Of a stretch of DNA of 64,000 nucleotides, positions 50,948-59,742 are shown one piece after another; position 1 is the stretch's first letter, and each line of letters begins with the position of its first letter. The stretch comes from Acidobacteriota bacterium (GTDB lineage Bacteria; Acidobacteriota; Terriglobia; Terriglobales; Acidobacteriaceae). Location: positions 248,001 to 312,000 of the forward strand of contig JABCZH010000001.1 of the NCBI GenBank assembly GCA_013289795.1, written 5' to 3'. Under the pieces are notes generated by a model that worked only from the letters and a program-made list of their open reading frames with translations, did not search any database and was not told where the DNA came from. The translations under genes were made by a program, and so were the position numbers.

Positions 50948-53584
50948 TCAAGCCCGCTCCAACTGCGCGTACTTCTCCACCAGCTTCTTCAAACCGAAGC
51001 GAGGAAATTGTACCGTAATTTTGGCTTCCTCACCTTCGCCTTCTCGCTGATACACCGTACCTTCCCCATATTTCGGGTGCCGGACCTTCTGTCCCGGCCG
51101 GAACCCCTTCCTGCCCTTGGGTTCTTCGATTGGCAGCTTGGCCACGCTGAATTTCTTGCCCCGAGAGGCGAAAAACTCGGCGATGTTCTCAATCGAATTG
51201 TAGTTGCGCCCGGAATACGAAGCCGGAGCCGTCTTCCCCGGGCTGCTGGCAGCCCAGTTCGCGCTTTGATCTTCATCTTCGTAGGCGTAGTGGGTGCGGT
51301 CTGAATCATGAACTGCGGGGCTTCGCCCCGCCGGGTGGGCGAAGGCACCGGTCCCAACACGAGCTCTACGCGATGCTCCCAACTCCTCCACCAATTGTGG
51401 CGGAATCTCCTCCAGAAACCGCGAGGGCACACTGGCTTCGGGCAGGTCTGTCCCATAACGCCGCCGGTAAACTGCCCGGCTCAGAATCAGCGTATCCATC
51501 GCCCGCGTCATGCCGACGTAACACAGCCGCCGTTCTTCCTCGATGTCATCCGGCTGGAGGAAAGTACGCGAGTGCGGGAACAGCCCTTCTTCGAGCCCGC
51601 ACAGAAACACCAACGGAAACTCCAGCCCCTTGGCTGCATGAAGAGTCATGAGCGTGATTTGCGCGCGTTCATCGTAGGCATCGGCGTCACTTACCAAGGC
51701 GGCATGATCGAGAAACTGGTCAAGCATCTCGCCGCGGTCGCGTGAATCCATGGCAGCGTTGACCAGTTCGCGGAGGTTCTCAATGCGAGAATACGCTTCC
51801 GGCGTGTCCTCTTCCTCTAATTGCTTGATGTAGCCCGTGCGGTCAATCAGGAATTTCAGGATCTCGGCAGTGTTGGCTGGAGCGCCGGGCGAGCGAAAGG
51901 GTTCTGTAGCGTTCTCATCACCCCGGGGGCGAGACGCTTCCTCGACGGCCAGCGGTTCGCCGGCGCTGTCGTCGGCATCCGGATGGAAGTCGAACCTGAG
52001 ATTGTCCGGGTCGAAATCGGTGTCGTCGTCTTGCTCGGCTCGCGTGGGGACAGCCGCCTGAGCCTGCCCTGAGCGAAGCTGCGCAGCTGCCGCCGTCGGC
52101 TGCAATCTCTCCACGTAGCTCCCCGCCAGCATCGCCCGCCCGTCTTCAATGAGACTTCGAAAGCTCTTGAGCGCCGCAACAGCCCGTTGCGGCAGAAGCT
52201 GCCGCCGGATTGCCTCCCCAATCGCACCCCACAACGAGACTCCGTTCTCAAGCGCGATCTGCTCCACGGTTTCCATCGTGGTCCGGCCGATCCCGCGCAC
52301 CGGCGTATTGATCACCCGCAGCAACGCAATCGAGTCGTCCACGTTGTGGATGACCTTCAGATACGAAATCATGTCCTTGATTTCGGCGCGCTCATAGAAC
52401 GAAAACCCACCCACCACGTGATACTTCAACTGATAGCGGCGCATGGCCTCTTCAAACAGTCGCGACTGAGAGTTGGTCCGATAGAGCACCGCCGCACGCC
52501 CGTTCTCGCCCCGCTCAACCGCTTCTCGCAGATATTTCGCCAGGTAGTCAGCCGCGAACAGAGCCTCGTTCTCGCCATCGGGCGCTTCGTAGTAGCCGAT
52601 CTTGGTGCCGCCTTGCCGCGCGGTCCACAGATTCTTGCCTTTGCGCTTGATGTTATTGGCCACCACCGCCGACGCCGCCTGCAAGATGTTCTGCGTAGAG
52701 CGATAGTTTTCTTCCAGACGAACAATCTTGGCCTCGGGAAAGTCCGCCTCGAACTCGAGAATGTTGCGAATGTCCGCGCCCCGCCAGGAATAGATCGACT
52801 GATCTTCATCGCCCACCGCACACACGTTGTGGCGGTCCCCGGCAAGTAGCCGCATCAGTTCGTACTGCGGACGGTTCGTGTCCTGATACTCATCCACCAG
52901 GATGTACTGAAATCGCCGGTTGTAGTAATCGCGTACCGCAGGGGCAGCTTTCAGCAGGCGCACCGCTTCGAGCAGCAGATCATCGAAGTCGAGCGCGTTG
53001 GCCTTCGCAAGATCTTTCTTGTACTCGGCGTAAATGTGCGCCACGCGCTCGGTCTTGGGATCGGCCGATTGCAGGTAAGCTTCCTGCGGGTCGAGCATGT
53101 GATTCTTGGCCCAGGAAATATGCCCGAGGGCCGATCGCGGAGTGGTCTGCTTGTCGTCGATTCCGAGGCGCTTCATGATCGACTTGACCAGTTGCTGCTG
53201 GTCGCTCTCGTCATAAATCACAAAGCTCTTGGTGAGCCCAATCGGCAGAGTGCCGGGAGCTGAAGACGGAATCCGCAGCGCTTCGATGTCCCTCCGCAGC
53301 AACCGCACGCAAAAAGAATGGAATGTCGAGATGACCGGCTTGGCAATCGACAATCCGCCAACCAGTTTGTCCACCCGCTCGACCATCTCCGACGCAGCTT
53401 TGTTGGTGAAGGTCATCGCTAGAATGGATTCTGGCATCGCGCCCATGTGCTCCATCAGATAGGCGATGCGGTAAGTGATGACGCGGGTCTTGCCGCTCCC
53501 AGCGCCAGCCAGAATAAGCACCGGCCCTTCGGTGGTTTCCACCGCTTCGCGCTGCTGCGGATTGAGTTGGGAGAGAAAAGTCAT
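50948..53584 (-). CDS. pcrA: UvrD/PcrA-type DNA helicase
   Basis: An 878-residue SF1A helicase: Walker A GAGSGKT (27-33), DEYQDTNRPQYELMRLL, GDEDQSIYSWRGAD, ENYRSTQNIL, TLHAAKGLEFPLVF and VGMTRAMDTL. The C-terminal end (GQKVRHPKYGEGTV) is the PcrA-type RNA polymerase-interaction module. An acidic insertion of about 80 residues near 500-580 includes a REP-like segment. ATG 53584 overlaps the TGA of the DUF971 gene. Confidence 0.95.
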   Translation of the reverse strand: MTFLSQLNPQQREAVETTEGPVLILAGAGSGKTRVITYRIAYLMEHMGAMPESILAMTFTNKAASEMVERVDKLVGGLSIAKPVISTFHSFCVRLLRRDIEALRIPSSAPGTLPIGLTKSFVIYDESDQQQLVKSIMKRLGIDDKQTTPRSALGHISWAKNHMLDPQEAYLQSADPKTERVAHIYAEYKKDLAKANALDFDDLLLEAVRLLKAAPAVRDYYNRRFQYILVDEYQDTNRPQYELMRLLAGDRHNVCAVGDEDQSIYSWRGADIRNILEFEADFPEAKIVRLEENYRSTQNILQAASAVVANNIKRKGKNLWTARQGGTKIGYYEAPDGENEALFAADYLAKYLREAVERGENGRAAVLYRTNSQSRLFEEAMRRYQLKYHVVGGFSFYERAEIKDMISYLKVIHNVDDSIALLRVINTPVRGIGRTTMETVEQIALENGVSLWGAIGEAIRRQLLPQRAVAALKSFRSLIEDGRAMLAGSYVERLQPTAAAAQLRSGQAQAAVPTRAEQDDDTDFDPDNLRFDFHPDADDSAGEPLAVEEASRPRGDENATEPFRSPGAPANTAEILKFLIDRTGYIKQLEEEDTPEAYSRIENLRELVNAAMDSRDRGEMLDQFLDHAALVSDADAYDERAQITLMTLHAAKGLEFPLVFLCGLEEGLFPHSRTFLQPDDIEEERRLCYVGMTRAMDTLILSRAVYRRRYGTDLPEASVPSRFLEEIPPQLVEELGASRRARVGTGAFAHPAGRSPAVHDSDRTHYAYEDEDQSANWAASSPGKTAPASYSGRNYNSIENIAEFFASRGKKFSVAKLPIEEPKGRKGFRPGQKVRHPKYGEGTVYQREGEGEEAKITVQFPRFGLKKLVEKYAQLERA
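52050..52085. repeat. REP-like core inside the pcrA linker
   Basis: GCCTGCCCTGAGCGAAGCTG matches the central part of the core at 33626-33652 and encodes the peptide LRSGQAQA in the PcrA insertion. It is a partial copy. Confidence 0.55.
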
Positions 53585-53952
53585 CCTGCTTTCTCTGCCC
53601 TCCCCGCCTTGCACTCCTCGCACGGACACCAATCGCGCAGAAACTGCCAGGAATAAATCCCCAACTCGTGGCCGTCGTTCCAATGGAACTTAATAGCGTA
53701 CTTGCCCACAGCGTCGGCTGACTCCGGTCTGGCCGCAGCCTTGAACATGGGCAGCGCTCCGGGCGCGGTTTTCGGAGACTGTCCCGGATCTCGCCCGGCT
53801 TTGCCGCGTTCCTCGTCACAAAGCGCGCAAGGGCAGGCATCTCGCAGATACGGGAACGCGTAGTGCGACTGGTGGCCGTCTTTCCATTCAATGTCCACAC
53901 CCGTGCCCGTGGTCAGGTTCACTTTCACGGATTTGGGGTCAGTAGAGGGCAC
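53581..53952 (-). CDS. DUF971 (GBBH-like) protein with two CxC-type cysteine clusters
   Basis: A 123-residue protein with two related halves: YLRDACPCALCDEE and FLRDWCPCEECKAG, each in a WKDGH / WNDGHELG context typical of DUF971. The fold occurs at the N-terminus of gamma-butyrobetaine hydroxylase and in small proteins linked to Fe-S assembly. GTG 53952 is the start; AGTATC at 53960-53965 (GATACT on the coding strand) ends 7 nt before it, suggesting a leaderless message. Its TGA overlaps the pcrA ATG. Confidence 0.85.
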   Translation of the reverse strand: MPSTDPKSVKVNLTTGTGVDIEWKDGHQSHYAFPYLRDACPCALCDEERGKAGRDPGQSPKTAPGALPMFKAAARPESADAVGKYAIKFHWNDGHELGIYSWQFLRDWCPCEECKAGRAEKAG

Positions 53953-54090
53953 TCAATTCAGTATCGCATAGAGGAATACAGCCTTCCCGGTCGGGCAGGC
54001 CATGTGCGCCGTACCCAACTTGTAACCGCCGTTACCCCTCGTAGCGTAGTATTAACCCAGAAGCCCCCCGCCTGAGTCATAATTACAGAC

Positions 54091-55011
54091 ATGGCCAGTT
54101 CTGCCGACATCGCGGCGCAAATGCCGCCCCAAGTTCGCTCCACCGCGGATGGCTACCGTCTGGGCGATCCCATCGCCGACCAGCACGGCACGCTAACATC
54201 CGCTGACGGCACCTGTCTTTTCTACCGCTACTGGCCGGCTGAGGTCTGGAGTGGCCGGGTGGTGATCGTGCTACACGGCATCGGCTACCACAGCGGGCCT
54301 TACAAGGTCATTGCCGACGCGCTCAATCCGCGTGGCATCGCGGTTTACGGCCTCGATGCCAGAGGTCACGGCCTCTCTTGCGGACCCCGCGGTCACACGG
54401 GAAGTGCTTCTGCGGTCGCGCAGGACGTTTCTGCCATCGTGGACTTCGTCATACAGCAGCAACCGCACGCCAAGGTTTTTCTGCTAGGCGACAGTATGGG
54501 CTGCAACTATGCCCTGGACTATGCCAAAGACAGCGCTCAACTCGCTGGTCTGCTTCTGCTGGCCCCGGCCTTCTATGTGGACAGCAGTCAACTGCTGAAC
54601 CTCGAGAGCGCGCTACTCTTGCCCTATTTCTTGCTTGGACATCGCAAGCCGGTCATCGACCTGGTGGGAAAGCGACTCGATGAAAGCTCCCGCGACCGAC
54701 AGTGGATTGCCACCCGCCGCGCCGATCCGCTGGCCTATAAGAAAGCCAACTTCGGATACTTGCTCGACATTCAACGGCTCATATTCGGGTGGAAGCGTAA
54801 GATCGCTCCGCAGGTTCGGGTGCCGATTCTGATGATAAAAGGTGGAAAAGACCGCGTGGTCAGCCACCGGGACTGCGAAACCTTTCAGAGGCTCTCTGTT
54901 TCTCCCGATAAACGCTTCGAGGTCTACCCCGAGGTGCCTCACACCACGCTTTGGGACCCGCAGACTCCAGAGATTCTGGGAACGGCGGGGAAGTGGATTG
55001 TGGAGCATTAA
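54091..55011 (+). CDS. Alpha/beta hydrolase, monoacylglycerol lipase-like
   Basis: A 306-residue serine hydrolase. The nucleophile is in LLGDSMGCNYAL (GxSxG), the acid in KGGKDRVVSH, and His in PEVPHTTLWD. GIGYHSGPYKVIADAL and YGLDARGHGLSCG fit the monoglyceride lipase/lysophospholipase group. No signal peptide. CATAAT at 54078-54083 ends 7 nt before the ATG, so the transcript may be leaderless. Confidence 0.87.
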   Translation: MASSADIAAQMPPQVRSTADGYRLGDPIADQHGTLTSADGTCLFYRYWPAEVWSGRVVIVLHGIGYHSGPYKVIADALNPRGIAVYGLDARGHGLSCGPRGHTGSASAVAQDVSAIVDFVIQQQPHAKVFLLGDSMGCNYALDYAKDSAQLAGLLLLAPAFYVDSSQLLNLESALLLPYFLLGHRKPVIDLVGKRLDESSRDRQWIATRRADPLAYKKANFGYLLDIQRLIFGWKRKIAPQVRVPILMIKGGKDRVVSHRDCETFQRLSVSPDKRFEVYPEVPHTTLWDPQTPEILGTAGKWIVEH

Positions 55012-55095
55012 CTCCGGCAACAGTTGCCGAAACCACCCCAACTCCGGTAAAATCTATACTTTGCACCCGGATTTCTGATCCTACCTGGAGCAGTC

Positions 55096-55284
55096 ATGGC
55101 ACAAGTTTGTGATATTTGCGGCAAGAAGCCGCTGTTTGGAAATGCGATCAGCCACGCCCACAACGTGTCGCGTCGGCGCTGGAACGTCAACCTGCGCCCC
55201 GTACACGCCAGAGTAAATGGCGCCACCAAGCGCATCCGCGCCTGCACGTCCTGCATTCGCAGCGGCAAAGTGGTTAAGGCTTAG
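55096..55284 (+). CDS. rpmB: 50S ribosomal protein L28
   Basis: A 62-residue zinc-type L28: MAQVCDICGKKPLFGNAIS and RACTSCIRSGKV give two CxxC pairs. TGGAGC upstream is the ribosome-binding site, and TATACT at about 55054 is the likely -10. It is convergent with the FKBP gene. Confidence 0.95.
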   Translation: MAQVCDICGKKPLFGNAISHAHNVSRRRWNVNLRPVHARVNGATKRIRACTSCIRSGKVVKA

Positions 55285-55289
55285 AAACA

Positions 55290-55357
55290 AACCACAGAAG
55301 ACGCGGAGTTTTCACAGAGGAGTGCATTTCCCTGTGCCCCTCCGTGCCCTCTGTGGT
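55290..55357. repeat. Intergenic hairpin of CACAGAG/CGCGGAG words (family 1)
   Basis: Left arm 55290-55320 (ACCACAGAAGACGCGGAG...) and right arm 55331-55357 (CCTGTGCCCCTCCGTGCCC...) are imperfect inverted copies with mixed words. It lies between the convergent rpmB and FKBP genes and could double as a terminator. Confidence 0.75.
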
Positions 55358-55365
55358 AAAGGAAC

Positions 55366-55815
55366 TTACTCCACGCCCAGGAGTTCGATGTCGAAGATCA
55401 GCGTCGAGTTCGGCGGAATCACCGGTGGATGTCCGTTCGGCCCATAGGCGAGATCGGGCGGAATCCGCAATTGCCGCTTGCCGCCGATCTTCATTCCCGG
55501 TACGCCTTCTCCCCAGCCTTTGATGACCTGGTCCAGTCCGAACGAAATCGGCTCTCCGCGGTCCACCGAGCTGTCGAATTTCTTGCCGGTGGTCAGCCAT
55601 CCCGTGTAGTGGACTTTGACCGTCTGGTGAGGCTGAGCGGTGGCGCCAGCGCCGACTTTGATGTCCCAATACTGCAGGCCATCGGGCAGCTTAGTGCCGT
55701 CGCCGGTAACTCTAGTGGGCGCACTGGTGTTCGGTTTCTTGGAACTGCTCTGCCCCCAGGCGAAAGCGGCGGTCAGCGTGAGAATTGCGATTAGAAACGT
55801 AAGCTTCAGCATCAA
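55366..55815 (-). CDS. FKBP-type peptidyl-prolyl isomerase, exported
   Basis: A 149-residue protein with a signal peptide (MLKLTFLIAILTLTAAFA) and one FKBP domain (VKVHYTGWLTTGKKFDSS; GVPGMKIGGKRQLRIPPDLAYG; IPPNSTLIFDIELL). It is likely a periplasmic folding catalyst. Confidence 0.93.
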   Translation of the reverse strand: MMLKLTFLIAILTLTAAFAWGQSSSKKPNTSAPTRVTGDGTKLPDGLQYWDIKVGAGATAQPHQTVKVHYTGWLTTGKKFDSSVDRGEPISFGLDQVIKGWGEGVPGMKIGGKRQLRIPPDLAYGPNGHPPVIPPNSTLIFDIELLGVE

Positions 55816-55911
55816 ATTGTTCTCCCGATATTCGATTGCATTCCCAACTTAGAATCTGAACCTGAGCTTTGGATTTTAAATTGCCGGCCGGAAATCGCCA
55901 ATTGCTGATTG

Positions 55912-56289
55912 CTATGCGAGCGCGATCACATCAATTTCGACCAGCACATCTTTGGGAAGGCGGGCTACTTCAACCGTCGATCGTGCCGGCGGACTGGAGG
56001 GAATGTACCGCCCGTACACGTCGTTCATCGCGGCAAAGTCTCCCATATTCTTCAGGAACACGGTCGAGCGCACGATTTTCTCGAGGCCTGTCCCGGCCGC
56101 CTTCAGAATGGCAGTCAGGTTCTTGAACACGCGGTCGGTCTGGGCCGCGGCATCGCCCCCAATCACTTGTTGCGTCGCTGGATCGATCGCCACCTGCCCC
56201 GAGACGAACACAAACCCATTCGCCCGTATGGCCTGTGAGTAAGGCCCGATCGCTTGAGGAGCGTCTTTAGTCGAAATCACATCCCGCAT
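55912..56289 (-). CDS. ridA: RidA-family enamine/imine deaminase
   Basis: A 125-residue YjgF/YER057c/UK114 protein that hydrolyses reactive enamines from PLP enzymes. QAIGPYSQAIRANGFVFVSGQ and RSTVEVARLPKDVLVEIDV with the conserved Arg and the Glu near the end are diagnostic. TTGGAGG precedes the ATG. It follows rel on the same strand, about 105 nt away. Confidence 0.94.
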   Translation of the reverse strand: MRDVISTKDAPQAIGPYSQAIRANGFVFVSGQVAIDPATQQVIGGDAAAQTDRVFKNLTAILKAAGTGLEKIVRSTVFLKNMGDFAAMNDVYGRYIPSSPPARSTVEVARLPKDVLVEIDVIALA

Positions 56290-56364
56290 GAAACCTCCAA
56301 AATCTTAATCGCCGCTGCTTTACGCAGATCAGCGCTGATCTCAAATGCTCGTAGCTCGGATCTT

Positions 56365-56395
56365 GCCGACGACGAACGACCGACGACCCCACGAC
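56365..56395. repeat. Single arm of CCAACGAC-type words at the rel 3' end
   Basis: GCCGACGACGAACGACCGAC and following bases match the family 4 words of 32337-32443. The rel stop codon (56395-56397) overlaps its last base. Confidence 0.6.
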
Positions 56396-58605
56396 TAAAT
56401 CTTCTGCAACCTCTGCACATCATGCACACCAGGAATCTTGCGCACGCCCGTGATTATGTTTTCCAGGTGCTTGAGATCGATGATGTCGAGAATAACATCG
56501 ATGTTGCCCTGACCGTTCGAAGTGCGAGCTTCGACATTGCGGATATTCGTTTTGGTGTCGCTGATGACGGCGGTGATTTGTTTCAACATGCCGAAGCGGT
56601 CATCACAAAACACCGTGATCTTGACCGGATACGAACCCGCCGCGGCTTCATCTCCTGCCCACTCCACGTCAATACGGCGCTCCGGTTCGTACATGAGGTT
56701 CACCACGTTAGGGCAACTCTGGGCATGCACGGCGACGCCCTTGCCGCGCGTGACATAGCCGACGATGTCTTCGCCGCGAATCGGGTTACAACAACGGGCA
56801 CGGTACACCAGCAGGTCGCCCTGGCCCTTCACCCGGATGGCGTTGTTATTGCTGTCACCTCCGAAGACGCGCCGCACCACGCTGGCCAACCCGCTGGATT
56901 TGTCGCCATCGCCGGTCTCCGCTGGTTCGCCGGCCGCGGGAGCCAGCCGCGCCAGGATCTGCCGTGCCGAATACTTTCCGTATCCGATTCCGGCCATCAG
57001 ATCATCGGGCTGGCCCAGTCCGTAATCCGAGGCAATCTTCTGCAGTTCTTCGTCCCTGATCTCCTTCAACGGCACGCGATACTTGCGCGCTTCCTTCTCG
57101 ATCAGCTTCCTCCCGATTTCAACCGCACGTTCCCGCTGATGAATATTGAGCCAGTGTTTGATCTTGTGCCGCGCCCGCGAGGACTTGACCACCCCCAACC
57201 AGTCGCGGCTGGGCTTATGTCCGGGCGCGGTGAGAATTTCGACGATGTCCCCGCTGTGCAGCCGGTGTCGTAGGGGCACCATGCGGCCGTTCACTTTGGC
57301 GCCCACGCAACTGTGTCCCACGTCGGTGTGGATGGAATAGGCGAAATCGATGGGTGTTGATTCCCGGGGCAGCACCACAACTTTACCCTTGGGGGTGAAC
57401 GTGTAGACCTCCTCGGGATACAGGTCAATCTTCAACGTGGAGAGAAATTCAGTGGGATCAGAGACGTCCCGCTGCCACTCGACCACTTGCCGCAGCCAGG
57501 CCAGGCGCTGCTCATCCTGCGCCGATACCGGGCCGTCTTTGTACTTCCAGTGGGCGGCGATGCCCTCCTCAGCCATGCGGTGCATCTCTTCGGTGCGAAT
57601 CTGAAGTTCAAAAGGCGTGCCGTCCTCTGTGATCACCGAAGTGTGCAGCGATTGATAGAAATTCGGCCGGGGCATGGCGATGAAGTCTTTGATGCGTCCC
57701 GGCACCGGCCTCCACACGTTGTGCACGATGCCCAGCACGGCGTAGCAATCCTGGACCGACTTCGCAATGACCCGCATGGCGTACAGATCGTAAACCTGGT
57801 CGATGTTGATCTTCTGCCGTACCAGTTTCTTGTGAATGCTAAACAGGCGCTTGATACGGCTCTCCACCTCGGCCGTGATGCCTGCTTCTTTCAGCTTGTC
57901 GCGCAGCACTTGTCCCACGCGCGCCAGGAACTGCTCGCCCTTCTTCCGGCGCGCTTCCACAGCCTTGTGCATTTGCTCGTAGGTGATGGGATCCAGGTAG
58001 CGGAATCCCAGGTCTTCGAGTTCGCCGCGAATCTTGCCCATGCCGAGCCGGTGAGCAATGGGGCCGTAAATCTCGAGTGTCTCTTTAGCGATCTTCTGCT
58101 GCCGATCGGGCTCAAGATGTTCGAGGGTGCGCATGTTGTGCAGGCGGTCGGCCAGCTTAATGAGCACCACGCGAATGTCGTCCACCATGGCCAGCATCAT
58201 CTTGCGGAGGTTTTCCGCCTGCTGCTCTTCCCGGCTGGCGAAGTCAATCTGGCTGATCTTGGTGACGCCTTCGACGATGTGGGCGACCTGCTCACCGAAC
58301 TCCTTGCGAATATCGACAATTGTGACCGAAGTGTCTTCCACGGAATCGTGCAGCAGGCCGGCCGCGATGGCGACTGGATCCATCTTCATTTCCGCAAGCA
58401 CCCGCGCCACGCCCAGAGGATGTACCAGGTAAGGCTCACCGGAGGCGCGGGTCTGTCCGGAATGGTTCTTCTGAGAATACTCGTAGGCCTTCTTCACCAA
58501 CTCCAGGTCGTCGTTGGGGCGGTTGGCGCGCAGGGTGCGCATCAACTCGCGGAACTTGGTCACCGTGAGAGTGGTGGTCGCGATCTGTTCGCGCAAAGTA
58601 GCCAT
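56395..58605 (-). CDS. rel: Bifunctional (p)ppGpp synthetase/hydrolase
   Basis: A 736-residue Rel: HD hydrolase (about 45-190; LLHDSVEDTSVT, ADRLHNMRTLEHL), synthetase (about 240-370; DLYAMRVIA, GRIKDFIAMPRPN, YQSLHTSV), TGS (about 395-460) and a C-terminal ACT (about 660-736). The RIKD segment is the RxKD motif of bifunctional enzymes rather than the ExDD of RelA. TATAAT on the coding strand (58667-58672 as ATTATA) gives a leader of about 50 nt. Confidence 0.96.
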   Translation of the reverse strand: MATLREQIATTTLTVTKFRELMRTLRANRPNDDLELVKKAYEYSQKNHSGQTRASGEPYLVHPLGVARVLAEMKMDPVAIAAGLLHDSVEDTSVTIVDIRKEFGEQVAHIVEGVTKISQIDFASREEQQAENLRKMMLAMVDDIRVVLIKLADRLHNMRTLEHLEPDRQQKIAKETLEIYGPIAHRLGMGKIRGELEDLGFRYLDPITYEQMHKAVEARRKKGEQFLARVGQVLRDKLKEAGITAEVESRIKRLFSIHKKLVRQKINIDQVYDLYAMRVIAKSVQDCYAVLGIVHNVWRPVPGRIKDFIAMPRPNFYQSLHTSVITEDGTPFELQIRTEEMHRMAEEGIAAHWKYKDGPVSAQDEQRLAWLRQVVEWQRDVSDPTEFLSTLKIDLYPEEVYTFTPKGKVVVLPRESTPIDFAYSIHTDVGHSCVGAKVNGRMVPLRHRLHSGDIVEILTAPGHKPSRDWLGVVKSSRARHKIKHWLNIHQRERAVEIGRKLIEKEARKYRVPLKEIRDEELQKIASDYGLGQPDDLMAGIGYGKYSARQILARLAPAAGEPAETGDGDKSSGLASVVRRVFGGDSNNNAIRVKGQGDLLVYRARCCNPIRGEDIVGYVTRGKGVAVHAQSCPNVVNLMYEPERRIDVEWAGDEAAAGSYPVKITVFCDDRFGMLKQITAVISDTKTNIRNVEARTSNGQGNIDVILDIIDLKHLENIITGVRKIPGVHDVQRLQKI

Positions 58606-58801
58606 GGTGGACTGAGGCCGCGGAAAGCGGCCAACGCGCGGGTTGCGGGCGGCCGGCCTGCGATTGATTATACCGTCTGAGAACTATGATTCAGAGGTTC
58701 GTGGTTAGCCAAAATCAGGGCAGCAAGTGATTCATGAGCAGCAAGTTAGATCGCCACGGGCTGTCGGACGACCTGATAGAGTTGATTTCAGGTATTACGC
58801 G

Positions 58802-59698
58802 ATGCCTCTCAGGGTTCTGGTCAGTGGTTCGTCCGGCCTAATCGGAAGCGCCCTTGTCCCAGCCTTACGCGCCGCTGGCCACGACGTAAAACGTTTGGTA
58901 CGCGGCGCGGTCACCGCCCCCGACCAGATCTCGTGGAATCCGACTGGACCGCTGGCGCCCGAACCCGCCTCCGGTTTCGACGCCGTCGTTCACCTCGCCG
59001 GAGAATCCATCGCCACCCGCTGGACCAAAGCCAAGAAACGTCGCATCATCGAAAGCCGCGTGCCCGCGACACGGCATTTGGCGAATGCTCTGACCAAGGC
59101 CCAACAACGCCCGCGAGTGTTCATCTGTGCCTCAGCCATCGGGTACTACGGCGACCGCGGCGAAGAGAGTTTGCGGGAAGATAGTCCGTCGGGAAAGGGG
59201 TTCGTCGGAGAGGTTTGCCACCAATGGGAAGCGGCGGCCCATTCGGCGGCCAGCGCTGGGATTCGCGTCGTGCAGATCCGCACCGGAACCGTGCTCAGTG
59301 TCGCGGGCGGTGCACTGGCGAAAATGCTGCCTCCGTTTCGTATGGGCCTTGGCGGAAACATAGGCAACGGCCGCCAGTGGATGTCATGGATAGACCTGCG
59401 CGACGAAGTCGGCGCGATTCAGCATTTGGTTGAGACCGATTCGATCAGCGGCCCGGTCAACCTGGTCTCACCCAACCCCGTCCGCAACGCAGAATTCACC
59501 AAGACCCTGGCTTCGGTGTTGCACCGTCCAGCTATCCTCCCCATGCCTGCGTTTGCGGCACGCCTCGCTTTCGGTCAGATGGCGGACGAACTCCTGCTCG
59601 CCAGTCAGAGAGTGCAGCCGGCTAAGCTCGTATCGAGCGGGTACAAGTTTCAGTTCTCTGATTTGCGTGATTCTTTGGAAAGCGTCCTGCGCAGGTAA
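58802..59698 (+). CDS. TIGR01777-family NAD-dependent epimerase-like protein
   Basis: A 298-residue SDR-fold protein (SDR39U1 type). LRVLVSGSSGLIGSALVP is the Rossmann loop, VHLAGESIATRWTKAKKRRI and ASAIGYYGDRGEESLRED are family signatures. The function of the family is unknown. The start is ATG 58802; an upstream extension has no support. Confidence 0.9.
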   Translation: MPLRVLVSGSSGLIGSALVPALRAAGHDVKRLVRGAVTAPDQISWNPTGPLAPEPASGFDAVVHLAGESIATRWTKAKKRRIIESRVPATRHLANALTKAQQRPRVFICASAIGYYGDRGEESLREDSPSGKGFVGEVCHQWEAAAHSAASAGIRVVQIRTGTVLSVAGGALAKMLPPFRMGLGGNIGNGRQWMSWIDLRDEVGAIQHLVETDSISGPVNLVSPNPVRNAEFTKTLASVLHRPAILPMPAFAARLAFGQMADELLLASQRVQPAKLVSSGYKFQFSDLRDSLESVLRR

Positions 59699-59742
59699 CT
59701 AGAAAACCAAGCGGCTTGAATTCGATCATCAATTGATGTCGA

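Noticed and set aside
57487-58680. 397-codon open frame opposite rel
   Set aside because: Shadow of the rel gene; the translation has no family resemblance.
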